Origin: Rhizobium sp. CF122
GTDB lineage: Bacteria; Pseudomonadota; Alphaproteobacteria; Rhizobiales; Rhizobiaceae
Assembly (NCBI RefSeq): GCF_000282035.1
Contig: NZ_AKKA01000071.1
Location: 1 to 64,000, forward strand
Reading direction: 5' to 3'
Length of the DNA: 64,000 nucleotides
This document shows, piece by piece, positions 1 to 9,590 of this stretch. The notes under the pieces were generated by a model that had not been told where the DNA came from, ran no database searches, and saw nothing but the letters and a program-made list of their open reading frames with translations. The position numbers were made by a program, and so were the translations under genes. How positions within the stretch are numbered: position 1 is the stretch's first letter; each line of letters opens with the position of its first letter.

Positions 1-3000
1 AGGAGACGCCGTTGAAGTCGCTGTCGGTCAAGTTGTAGTTGCCCTTCAGCATCAGCACGAAGTCGGCATCGCTATTGCTGTCGACATTGCCGTGGATCAC
101 CGTGAACTCGTCGCCGTTCAGCACCTCATGGGTGACCACCACCTGGCCGGCCGCCGTCAGCGAACCGCCTGCCGCAAGCGAGAAGTGCTGCACGCCGGCA
201 CTGCCCGTATTGGCGTCGATGGCCGCAAAGTCGATCTTGTCGCCCGGCTGGAAGCCGTGGATCGTGTCGCCATTGGCAGCCGCCGCCGACAGGAAGCGGA
301 AGGTGTCGTTGCCGAGCCCGCCGTCCATGACGTTGACATCAGCCGTTGCCGTGATCGTGTCATGGCCGGAGCCGGTGATGACGTTCTCGAAGCCGTAGAC
401 GACATCCGTCCCGGTCGAGCCCCCCGACACCTGGCCACGCTGCATGAAGCCGTTGCCGAGGTCGACCGTCAGGTTGGCGCTCGCCACCGCATAGTCCAGC
501 GTGTCGATGCCCTCGCCGCCCCAGTACTGGTCGTCGCCGTCGCCGGCAGAGGTGATGATCCCGTCATCGCCGGCCCCACCCCAGACCTGGTCGTCGCCGG
601 CCCCGCCCTCGATGAAGTCGGAGCCGCCCTCGCCATGGATCATGTCCTTGCCGGCATTGCCGAACAGCATGTCGTCGCCCGCCCCGCCATGCAGCTCGTC
701 GTCACCGGCACCGCCCGTGACGCTGTCGTTGCCGTCGCCAGCCGTCACCACGTCGTCGCCGTCCTCGCCGCGCAGGATGTCATCGCCGGCATCGCCGACC
801 ACGATATCCCCGGCACCACCGCCAAGGACCGTGTCCGCCCCCCCAGCACCAACCAGCACATCCGCAGCACTCGTCCCGATCAACGTCCGTGCCGCGACCG
901 GAAGCGGGACACTGCCGTCGTCCTCGTCGTCATCGCCGCCGGACGAGGAGTCATCATCGTCGTCATCGTCGCCGCCAGACTGGTCGTCGCCGTCGTCATC
1001 GTCGTCGTCGTCACCTCCGGGGCCGCTGTTGCCATCATCGTCGTCATCGCCGCCGGATGAGTCGTCATCATCGTCATCATCGTCGCCACCAGACTGGTCG
1101 TCGTCGTCATCATCGTCGTCGTCGTCGTCACCTCCCGGGCCGCTGTTGTCATCATCGTCGTCGTCACCGTCACCATCATCGTTGTCATCTTCCTCATCGA
1201 GAGGCTCGGTTTCGAAGATGTGTTCAGAAAGGCCCGTCAGGCCGGTATTGCGGGCCACGATATCGGCGAACTCCTGGCCGTCGACAAACTCCTCGTAGAA
1301 ATCGAAGTTGTCGAAACGGTTCAGGTAGTAGAAGCGGTCGGCTTCCTGCAGGCGATCGAACTGCTCCTGCAGCACGACCCAGAAGGTTTGCCCGACCATG
1401 CCACCGTTGATGTGCTTTTCGGCGAGACCGCCGACCCAAAGATCAACACGGTCGATGCCCTTGACGATGCCGGTTCCGTCCGGCTGGATCGCAACCTGAA
1501 TGTCAGGGTTGCTCGTCTGGAAGCTGGCAATATCGCCCGCCTGCAGCACGAGATCGGGATAGGCCTGGCGGAACTGGTTGATGACGGCGTCCGACAGGCC
1601 ATTGCGGGCCTGGAAGTCCTCCCAGGACGTGTAGGCCGAGAGGTCGCCGGCATAGCCGAGTGCTTCCCTGACATAGGGATCAGTCGATGCCGCCAGATCC
1701 ATGCGCACCTGGTTCAAAGTACCGAGCCCGACATCCCAGGCGCGGGCGACATTGAAGGAGAACAGGTCGGCGTTGATACGGACGAGATCGTTGCGCACCG
1801 CGTCGACGATGTTGAAGTCCACTTCCTCCGCATCCTGAGTCACGATGCCGCCGAGGATCGAATTGACGCCGAGCTGCTCGTAACCAGGTTGGGGCACGTA
1901 GCCGGGAGGCAAAGGACCCTTGAAGACGCTGGGATCATTGCTCGGATTGAGGAAGGCGTCGAAGAGTGCAACCTGCCTCGGCTCGCCATCCGGCCCGATC
2001 ACGGTCATCGTCTGGCCGATCAGCGAATGGCCAACGCGATAGACCGCTGCTGCGAATTCGTGCGAGATCGCGGCCGTGGCATTGGGATTGTATTCCTCGA
2101 AGCCATGACTTCCATCGCCCCGGATGCCGCCGATCAGCATATCGGCAAACTCGGTGAACACGACACGCTGATACTCGGCCTCGTTCACCATCTTGGCGGC
2201 CTGGAACAGCTCTTCGGCCGTTCCCTGGAAGCCAGACTGCTCCAGAAGTTCCACATGGAAGTTGTGATTGCGTGCCCAGATCGTGTGCATCGAGGTCAGC
2301 GCAAAGTTCTCGTTGCCACGCCCATCGCCGACGACATAGTGATCGAGCAGGCTGATGAACGGGTTAGTGTCGAGCAGCAGCGCATGGCCACTGCCCATGA
2401 AGTTGGACGTCATCTGAGGCAGCATCGCCTCATTGATGTGACCGGTCGCATCGACCAGACCGGCGAAATAATCGCGGAAGCTGATCTGTCCGCCTGGCAC
2501 CGCCGGATCATGGAAGATCGTATTGGCCTGCCAGTGATGCATGATCAGTTCACGCAGCGTCGGCAGCAGCCGGAACTCAGTGTTGGACGGATCCACCGCA
2601 CCCTGCAGCAGGTGCGAACCGAAGCCCTGGTTCCCATCACTCTCACGCAGGAACTGACCGATCAGCTCATGCGATCCGTAGGCCTGGTTCTGGTCGACGA
2701 AGGGCGAAGTCTTGTTGAGATGCTGCGTCACGCCATTTTCGTCGATGTCGTAGACGGTGCCACGTGTCAGATCCGCGGGGTTCCCGGAACCAGGCGCTCC
2801 ATTGCCCGGCGCACCGATCTGGAGCGTTCCGTTGCCGCCTTTCGGCAGGAAGTCGAGGCCATGATCGAAGTACTGGCCGAACGCCATGAAGAAGATGTTG
2901 GCGTTGGCCGCGTTCTTCGCAAGGTTGGCCTCCTGGGCTCCCAGCACGTTGCTGATGCTGCGTGGATCGAGCCCTTCGAAGATCGGGTTGACCTGATTGT

Positions 3001-6000
3001 TGCCGGTCGCCGGATCGTACTCGCCAAAATGCGGATTGGTGATCCGGATGAACGGCTCGTCGGCGGCACCCCAATCGGGGTTGCCTTCGTTGTTGCCATG
3101 GCCAGACAGACTGCGCACGCCACCGAAGCCTTCAGTGTCGTCGTCATCCTCGAAGGCAGGCAGCCCGTTCACCAGATTCTTGAGACCCGCGAGGTCGGCC
3201 GCCGTGAAGGCAAACGGTCCCGAGTTCGGGTCGTCATCTGGGGGGACGAACTGCGGCGGGACGACACCAGTGAAGGTGATCGAATGCGTGCCGTTCGATA
3301 GCGTCCTCGTTCCGTTGACGTTGTCGCTCAAGGTGTAGCCGGAGATCACCGACCCCGGAGCCAGCTCTACCACGTCCTGCGGGCGCAGGGTGCCGATGAT
3401 GGTGTCGTCACCGCCATTCGAGCGGAAGACGATGCGGTGCTGCGAGTCGAGACCGGTTATGTCAACCGTGTCGTCGCCGCTGGTGCCGTCGATGGTGATC
3501 GTGCTCGGATCGAGATCCGACCCTGCGAAATCGCCAGAGACGACGAAGGTGTCGTTACCGCCACCGCCGTTGATGTCGATCTCGTCCATCCCGGCCAGTT
3601 CTGCCACGACGATCGAAGGTCCGGCGCCGACGCTGCGGGAGATAACGATTTCGGTAGTGGCCTGGAGGGAGCTGGCAGGCAGACCCGTCCGAGACAGAAA
3701 GTCCGCCTCGGTTTCGACGAAGAATGTCTCATCGCTGTTGTCGCCGCGGACGCGGAAGCGGTCAGTGCCAGCGCCACCATCGATGATGTCGCGGCCGTCG
3801 CCGACTTCCCACGCAATCGTGTCGTCGCCAGCGCCGGCGTTGATCACGTCATCACCCAGACCGCCGACGAGGTCATCGTCGCCACCGAGCGCGTTGATCG
3901 TGTCGTTGCCGCCAAGCGCGTCGATGGCGTCCGCGCCTTCGGTTCCCGTGATGGTGTCGGCACCTTCCGTGGGAATCGTGTCTGGCAAGCCCGCTTCCAC
4001 TTCGGCGAGCGTTACAACAGCATCGTTGAACTGGAACCGCTCGATGCTGATGACGGCATCCTCTTCGGTCGCGCCAACCACCTCCAGCTGACCTTCGGCG
4101 TTGATCTCGAAGGTGAAATCGGCCCGATTGCCGGCAAAGACAGCCGTGTCGTCGCCTTCGCCGCCGTCGAGAATGTCGTTGCCGCCACCGCCCGTGAGGG
4201 TATCACCTCCCAGTCCGCCGAAGATTTCGTCGTCGCCTGCGCCGCCTATCAGGTCATCGTCTCCAGCCAGGCCGAAGATGACGTCGTTGCCGCCGAGGCC
4301 GTCGATCGTGTCGTCACCGGGCGTGCCGACCAGTACGTCATCACCTTCTGTCGCCACGAGATTGGTTGCCGGAACGAGCGGGTCGGTTGGTATTGAAGCG
4401 ACCGCGTACGGAATGCCCCGCGCATCCGTGTAGCGGACGATGGCCCGAATACGGACGTCTGCGCCGACTTCGAATTCGCCATCGTTTGCCGGTGTGAACG
4501 ACGGACCGCGAAAGCCGGTATCGACGAAAACGCCCGGATCCGTTTCGATTTGCCATTCGATCACCAACGGCGGAAAGATTTTGCCGCCATTCGGATTATC
4601 CGCATCGGTGACATTCGCCAGGGAACCATCGGGATCCATCTGCACCCTGAGAAGCTGCCCAATCTGAGCCACGCCTTCGATAACAGGGTTGCCCACCGGC
4701 GCATTGTCGTTAACAGGAACGAGTTCCACGGTCTCATCGGCGAATTGCAGGCGTTCGATGTTGCTGACCTTGTCGATGCCATCGTTCACGGCAACGCCAC
4801 CGACGGCCGTGTCCACCAAATGCCGGACGGTTGTCTGCTCGTCACCGTCACTGGCGAAATCGATGCCTTCAATTTCATATTCGCTCCGGCCGCCTCGGAA
4901 GACTGCCGTATCAATATCGCCGGCGCCATCATCGGTCCTGATCTCGCGCACGATATGCATCTGATCGGGGCTGATGACGCGATTGACGAGCAATTCGAAG
5001 AGTGACTTTCCGATCCACGCTGGTTCAGGAGCTTCCGCCGCTGTGAAGACGTGCTTCATGCTGTCAACGGAGGCGATCTCATCCGCTTCCACATTGTCCG
5101 ATCCCGCAGTTATGCGGATCCTGACGTTCAGCCAACGATCACCATCGAGAATGTCATCGCCACCATTGCCCTGCAACAAATCGTGGCCGCCGCCGCCGAG
5201 CAGGATGTTGCCGCTCTGGAAGAGACCATCCGCATCGAGTTCGACGATCTCGGAGAGCCCGGCAATGCGATTCAACCCCGCCGCATCGAGGCTGTCATTG
5301 AAGAAAATGTTTTCCGTCGTCGCGACAGTATCGCCAGGCGCGATCACACCAAATGTGCGCTCGTCACCAATCAGCGTGTCGTTATGGTCCCAGCCGGACA
5401 GCGCCTCGACCTTGTCGAAGCGGTTGCGCAGAACGTCCTCCTGTTCAGTCGTGAAGATCGGAATGTTCATATCCGCATGGGCATTGCGAGCAACGTCCTT
5501 GAAGATCGCCCAGTCGAAGCCGAACATACCTTCGTTGCGCATGACGCTCTCGCCCTGCACCATGATGTCGTCGCCGGACTCGCCGTCGAAGTCGTTCTCG
5601 TCGTTGCCGGCGAACATCACGTCGTGGCCGTTGATGATGCTGTTGAAGAACAGTTCCGAATTGTCCCCTGCCGTCGTATCGAAGCCGCCGGCGCCCTCGA
5701 TCCAGTCGTCGCCTTCATTGCCCATCAAAAGATCGACGCCTTCGCCGCCTAGGATGAAGTCGTCACCCTCGCCGCCGAAGACTTCCGTGTCGTCGACGCC
5801 GACGAAGATCGCATCCTTTCCTTTGCCGCCCATCAGGACGTCGATCCCGTTGGAATTGGCGATCACGTCGTTGCCTTCGTCCCCCTTCAGGAAGTCGCCG
5901 GTATCGCCGCTGTCGGTGATGATGTCGTCGCCGGCACCACCATTGACGAGGTCAACGCCGGCGCCGGATTCGATGCGATCGTTGCCAGCATCACCCCAGA

Positions 6001-9000
6001 TGCCGTCGTCACCGAAATCGGTGATGATGGTGTCGTCATTGTTCGTACCGCCAACGACGATGTGCTCGCCGCCGGTGAAGCGTAGATAATTCGGGTCCGC
6101 ACCTAATGTACCGGGATCGTTGCGCGCCACCTTGCCGAGCCCCATGGCCTCGAGCGCAGCGTCGGTGCCGAGCGGATCACCGCCTGCCGCGGCGCCATTG
6201 TAATCGGCCTGGTTGGCGGAATTGACTTCGAGGACGAAGTCGTACTTCGCGAAGGAATCGACGCCGATATGGCGATTGATGATGTCGTCCGCCGTGCCGC
6301 GGATGCCGTCTGCGCCTGGCTGAGAAATGTCGGTGTTCGCCATGATCATCTTGGCGAACGAGTTCTGCTCCAGCATGTTGAGGAAGTTCTGGCCCTGCGT
6401 GCGGGTCAGATAGTAAAGGCGATCGCCGTCCTGCAGCGCTTCAAGCTGCGCTTCGAAGACCGCGTTGAAGGTCGAGCCCAGGAAGCCGCCAAACGGCATC
6501 TGCTTTTCGGCAAGGCCGCCAATCCACAGATCAATGGTATTGAGGCCGCTATTGCCGGCGTTCCAGGTACCGGTGCTGTTCAAGAAGTCCAGCCGATCAC
6601 CGGGAACCACGGTCGCCGTGCCGGAAGGCTCGCCGAACACGAGAGCCCAGGCGGCGTCGCGCTTGCCGGCGACCGTCGTTTGCGCGGTGATCGAACTGTG
6701 GGTGCCATAGGCAGCAATGAAATTCACCACCGAGATCGGGTTCTTCAGATTCGCCGCGAAATCGGTCCAGCTGTCGTAGGGTGTCAGGAAGCTCGAACCG
6801 CTCGCCGCAAAGAGTTGAGCGCGGGCGTCGTTCAGCGACGGGATGCCGGTGTCGCGTCCGCGCGCAATGTTGATCGTCGCAAGGTCAAGCGGCAGGCCGA
6901 GCAGATTGTTGCGCAATGCACCGGTGATGAACTCATCGATCTCGTTGCCGCGCTCGACGGTCATGCCGCGAACGATGGCGCCGGCCGCCTCCTCCGCCGT
7001 TACTGCGCCATCATTGTTGAAGGCGACGGGATTGAGGAATGCCGTAATCAGTCCCATGTTGTCAGTGCTGGTTACGACACCATCCTCGTCGATGAAGACG
7101 CGCGGCATGTTCTCCGTCAGCATCGAATGGCCGAAGCGATAGACGGTGTTGGCAAACTCCGAGAAGATCGACGGATTGATGTCGGTGATGTTGTTGAAGA
7201 CGAACAGGTCGATCGCCGGCTGGATCTTGCGGGCGAACTCCTCGAAGACGAGGTGTTGGTACTGCATCTCGGTCGCGAAGCGGGCACCCTGGAACAGACG
7301 CTCGCCGTCCCAATCGAGACTATTCGCGAAGGCGAGCTGTTGAAGCGCCGTCATGGTCGCAAAACCGTCGGGCAGAGCCGTAATGTCGCCAACCAGCCAT
7401 TCGTTGATGAACTCAAGATCGCCGCCCTGCAGAATGATCAGCTTCTGGGAGTCGATCTGGCGGTTGTGCTCCGAGTGGAAGATGTGGTGGACGGTGGTCA
7501 GGCCGATGTTTTCGTTGCCGCGGCCGTCGCCGGTGATGAAGTGTCGGTCGAGCAGCTCGTCGTCGTAGGCAACCTTGCGGCCGCGGAAGTCCGTGGCGAT
7601 AGCGTTACCGGCTATATCGTCATCGTCTGCCTGAATAGCAATATCGCCACTAGGCCCAGCCGGCCCATCCGGATCAAAGACGCCGGTGGGCACCGCATTG
7701 TGGGCGATGTCATCGAGGAAGGCATGACCCGTGCGTACGGCGCCGGTATAGGTCGTGGAGCCGATAGTCACAGTCGCTGTGAAGGTATTGACCGGAATGG
7801 CAGGCGTACCGGCAATCGGATCGGCCGGGATACCAGAAACCGTGATATCATCGTCAGTGTTCGGTATCCCATCGGCGCCGATATTGAGGATGAGTTGCGC
7901 GTAACCCGTTACAGGATCCGGAATGAAATTGCCGTAGGCGTCGGTGCGCAGGAGCGGAATGTTCACAACATCCAGGTCCGTCAACTCGATACCGAGCATC
8001 AGCGCCTGCGCTTTCACATCGGCCCAGGTCGGCAAACCGTTCTTGGTGGTAGTGACGATGCCGTCGGGCGAGGTTTCCGTGTGAGTGCCATCCAGAAGCC
8101 TGCCCGTCGCGACGGGCTGGCCATCGGCGTTCAGCTTGTACTCGCGCAGGAATACCTGATGGGATGCGTGTGAGGTGTAGGTCTGGTTCTGGTCCACAAA
8201 CGATGTCGTCGTATTGGTTTGCGTACCGCCATTCGGCGTTGCGCGCGTCAGCACCATGAAATTGGTACGACCGTCGTCCGGCGTGCCGGCGATCCCGTCC
8301 AGACCCTTGTCATAGAGCGGATCGTCGGGTTGCAGCGGAATATAGACGGTGCCATTGTTTCCCTTGGCGATCAGGTCGAGACCGTGATCGAAGAACTGTC
8401 CGAAAAATGTCATCCATCCGTTGAACGGCGCGGTCAGGCCTTCATCCGGCGCAACGTTCGGGATAACCAGCGACCCTTGATCGTTCACAGTCAGACCAAG
8501 CTCTTCGGCGAGCGCCAGGAATGCTGCCTCCGGGTCAGTTGCGACGACCTGCGCATCAGCGAGAGCCTCTTCGGCCGCGGTAAGTGCTTCCGCCGCGTCC
8601 TGAATGGCGTCGATCGTCGTTGGATCGGCCGGGTTATAGGCTACCACAGCCGCATTCAAGGCATTGTTTGCTAAGTTGACCGCGTCTTGAGCAGTGATGA
8701 CCGCTGCGTCTGCCTGTGCTTGCGTCACGCGGGCGGCAACCAGACGTTCGAGATCAGCTTGTGGATCTTCGGAACCTGCAAACGTCAGCGCGGCGAAGAG
8801 CGCAGCAGGATTGCTGGTGCTCATGTCAACGACGAGGTTGGAAATGATGCGCGGATCGGCATCGGCAACGTTGCCGGCAGCGCCATAATTGTTATTCGTA
8901 ACGGTCACCCCGGGTCCCAGAGGCATCGTGTCGCCATCAGCGTCGTTGACGATGGTACCGTCGAGCAGCCTCGGCATCGCTTGATCTGCCGCGCCCCAGG

Positions 9001-9232
9001 TCTCCCGGCCCGGCACAACGCTGTTATCCATTCCGTCAACCGTCCTCAGACCGGCAGGAACATGTGGATCGGGAATTGCAAGCAGGGCACCCGGCGTCCC
9101 CGCCGAAACGACGTCCCCATCCGCATTGACATAAATCTCGGTCAGCGGCGTGCCGCTGGCATGCGCCTCAGCAATCTTGATCTGACGCAGAATGAAATTC
9201 ATGTCCTGCAGGTTCAGCGTAAACGCAGTCAT
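1..9232 (-). CDS. Giant RTX exoprotein with two animal-type haem peroxidase domains (3' end cut by window)
   Basis: The reading frame is open from an ATG at 9232 to the window edge, giving at least 3077 residues. The first peroxidase domain has a distal-His motif FFDHGLD (residue ~280), GRGNEN (~570), SEHNR (~589) and the proximal-His motif YRFGHS (~697). A long block of GGxGxDxLxG calcium-binding repeats follows (nt ~6100-3300). The second peroxidase domain has YFDHGLD (~2122), GRGNEN (~2305), RNHN (~2321) and YRVGHS (~2401). Next come an almost pure Asp/Gly/Ser linker (nt ~880-1197) and a final RTX block ending in a typical C-terminal pattern (NYNLTDSDF), so only a few residues should lie beyond base 1. 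No Sec signal is visible. The C-terminal RTX architecture implies type I secretion, but no exporter genes are in view. The distal His, Arg and proximal His are present in both domains, so both may be active; substrate unknown. Confidence 0.93.
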   Translation of the reverse strand, partial: MTAFTLNLQDMNFILRQIKIAEAHASGTPLTEIYVNADGDVVSAGTPGALLAIPDPHVPAGLRTVDGMDNSVVPGRETWGAADQAMPRLLDGTIVNDADGDTMPLGPGVTVTNNNYGAAGNVADADPRIISNLVVDMSTSNPAALFAALTFAGSEDPQADLERLVAARVTQAQADAAVITAQDAVNLANNALNAAVVAYNPADPTTIDAIQDAAEALTAAEEALADAQVVATDPEAAFLALAEELGLTVNDQGSLVIPNVAPDEGLTAPFNGWMTFFGQFFDHGLDLIAKGNNGTVYIPLQPDDPLYDKGLDGIAGTPDDGRTNFMVLTRATPNGGTQTNTTTSFVDQNQTYTSHASHQVFLREYKLNADGQPVATGRLLDGTHTETSPDGIVTTTKNGLPTWADVKAQALMLGIELTDLDVVNIPLLRTDAYGNFIPDPVTGYAQLILNIGADGIPNTDDDITVSGIPADPIAGTPAIPVNTFTATVTIGSTTYTGAVRTGHAFLDDIAHNAVPTGVFDPDGPAGPSGDIAIQADDDDIAGNAIATDFRGRKVAYDDELLDRHFITGDGRGNENIGLTTVHHIFHSEHNRQIDSQKLIILQGGDLEFINEWLVGDITALPDGFATMTALQQLAFANSLDWDGERLFQGARFATEMQYQHLVFEEFARKIQPAIDLFVFNNITDINPSIFSEFANTVYRFGHSMLTENMPRVFIDEDGVVTSTDNMGLITAFLNPVAFNNDGAVTAEEAAGAIVRGMTVERGNEIDEFITGALRNNLLGLPLDLATINIARGRDTGIPSLNDARAQLFAASGSSFLTPYDSWTDFAANLKNPISVVNFIAAYGTHSSITAQTTVAGKRDAAWALVFGEPSGTATVVPGDRLDFLNSTGTWNAGNSGLNTIDLWIGGLAEKQMPFGGFLGSTFNAVFEAQLEALQDGDRLYYLTRTQGQNFLNMLEQNSFAKMIMANTDISQPGADGIRGTADDIINRHIGVDSFAKYDFVLEVNSANQADYNGAAAGGDPLGTDAALEAMGLGKVARNDPGTLGADPNYLRFTGGEHIVVGGTNNDDTIITDFGDDGIWGDAGNDRIESGAGVDLVNGGAGDDIITDSGDTGDFLKGDEGNDVIANSNGIDVLMGGKGKDAIFVGVDDTEVFGGEGDDFILGGEGVDLLMGNEGDDWIEGAGGFDTTAGDNSELFFNSIINGHDVMFAGNDENDFDGESGDDIMVQGESVMRNEGMFGFDWAIFKDVARNAHADMNIPIFTTEQEDVLRNRFDKVEALSGWDHNDTLIGDERTFGVIAPGDTVATTENIFFNDSLDAAGLNRIAGLSEIVELDADGLFQSGNILLGGGGHDLLQGNGGDDILDGDRWLNVRIRITAGSDNVEADEIASVDSMKHVFTAAEAPEPAWIGKSLFELLVNRVISPDQMHIVREIRTDDGAGDIDTAVFRGGRSEYEIEGIDFASDGDEQTTVRHLVDTAVGGVAVNDGIDKVSNIERLQFADETVELVPVNDNAPVGNPVIEGVAQIGQLLRVQMDPDGSLANVTDADNPNGGKIFPPLVIEWQIETDPGVFVDTGFRGPSFTPANDGEFEVGADVRIRAIVRYTDARGIPYAVASIPTDPLVPATNLVATEGDDVLVGTPGDDTIDGLGGNDVIFGLAGDDDLIGGAGDDEIFGGLGGDTLTGGGGNDILDGGEGDDTAVFAGNRADFTFEINAEGQLEVVGATEEDAVISIERFQFNDAVVTLAEVEAGLPDTIPTEGADTITGTEGADAIDALGGNDTINALGGDDDLVGGLGDDVINAGAGDDTIAWEVGDGRDIIDGGAGTDRFRVRGDNSDETFFVETEADFLSRTGLPASSLQATTEIVISRSVGAGPSIVVAELAGMDEIDINGGGGNDTFVVSGDFAGSDLDPSTITIDGTSGDDTVDITGLDSQHRIVFRSNGGDDTIIGTLRPQDVVELAPGSVISGYTLSDNVNGTRTLSNGTHSITFTGVVPPQFVPPDDDPNSGPFAFTAADLAGLKNLVNGLPAFEDDDDTEGFGGVRSLSGHGNNEGNPDWGAADEPFIRITNPHFGEYDPATGNNQVNPIFEGLDPRSISNVLGAQEANLAKNAANANIFFMAFGQYFDHGLDFLPKGGNGTLQIGAPGNGAPGSGNPADLTRGTVYDIDENGVTQHLNKTSPFVDQNQAYGSHELIGQFLRESDGNQGFGSHLLQGAVDPSNTEFRLLPTLRELIMHHWQANTIFHDPAVPGGQISFRDYFAGLVDATGHINEAMLPQMTSNFMGSGHALLLDTNPFISLLDHYVVGDGRGNENFALTSMHTIWARNHNFHVELLEQSGFQGTAEELFQAAKMVNEAEYQRVVFTEFADMLIGGIRGDGSHGFEEYNPNATAAISHEFAAAVYRVGHSLIGQTMTVIGPDGEPRQVALFDAFLNPSNDPSVFKGPLPPGYVPQPGYEQLGVNSILGGIVTQDAEEVDFNIVDAVRNDLVRINADLFSFNVARAWDVGLGTLNQVRMDLAASTDPYVREALGYAGDLSAYTSWEDFQARNGLSDAVINQFRQAYPDLVLQAGDIASFQTSNPDIQVAIQPDGTGIVKGIDRVDLWVGGLAEKHINGGMVGQTFWVVLQEQFDRLQEADRFYYLNRFDNFDFYEEFVDGQEFADIVARNTGLTGLSEHIFETEPLDEEDDNDDGDGDDDDDDNSGPGGDDDDDDDDDDDQSGGDDDDDDDDSSGGDDDDDGNSGPGGDDDDDDDGDDQSGGDDDDDDDSSSGGDDDEDDGSVPLPVAARTLIGTSAADVLVGAGGADTVLGGGAGDIVVGDAGDDILRGEDGDDVVTAGDGNDSVTGGAGDDELHGGAGDDMLFGNAGKDMIHGEGGSDFIEGGAGDDQVWGGAGDDGIITSAGDGDDQYWGGEGIDTLDYAVASANLTVDLGNGFMQRGQVSGGSTGTDVVYGFENVITGSGHDTITATADVNVMDGGLGNDTFRFLSAAAANGDTIHGFQPGDKIDFAAIDANTGSAGVQHFSLAAGGSLTAAGQVVVTHEVLNGDEFTVIHGNVDSNSDADFVLMLKGNYNLTDSDFNGVS

Positions 9233-9590
9233 TCCCCTCTCCTCTCCGGGCGCAAATCCCCACCCCCAACGGAATATGCAGCCGCCAGAAAGTGACATAC
9301 TCTTCGGTTGCTTTACTTATATATTTCGAGATTTCGAGCAGACAGAGAACAAGGTCTTGCGATTGCCAAGACTATAGTATCCAAAATAAGCAACAAAGGT
9401 CGCAATATTCGAATCAACCAAAGGCCGGAGAAACTGTCCTGAAGGACACTTCGCAGCGGACTGAAGGACACCAACGCGTGCGTGCATCGAGGCGCTGCCG
9501 CCATGACTGAACGTGATCAGTAGTTGTTGCCAGCGCGAAAAATATTCGCAAACATTAATATAATCAGGGGCGTCACGATTCGGGGGGAGT
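9233..9590. promoter_or_regulatory. Divergent promoter region between the peroxidase and the sensor kinase
   Basis: This 358-base gap contains no credible gene; short ORFs here lack support. It is AT-richer than its flanks. An 11-base direct repeat CTGAAGGACAC occurs at 9439-9449 and 9461-9471, with starts 22 bases apart (about two helical turns). The first copy also completes the dyad TGTCCT-GA-AGGACA (9435-9448). A GGGGGGAG ribosome-binding site lies just before the kinase ATG at 9591. Confidence 0.5.

Noticed and set aside
880..1197. Repetitive CGT/CAT-rich stretch resembling a microsatellite or CRISPR-like array
   Set aside because: It is the Asp codon run of the acidic linker in the RTX protein; there are no regular repeat-spacer units.
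1220..3301. 693-aa plus-strand ORF opposite the peroxidase
   Set aside because: The minus strand in the same interval encodes an unmistakable peroxidase domain; the plus frame is a high-GC shadow with no recognisable domain.
6269..8173. 634-aa plus-strand ORF opposite the first peroxidase domain
   Set aside because: Shadow of the minus-strand frame, which carries all the conserved haem-peroxidase motifs.
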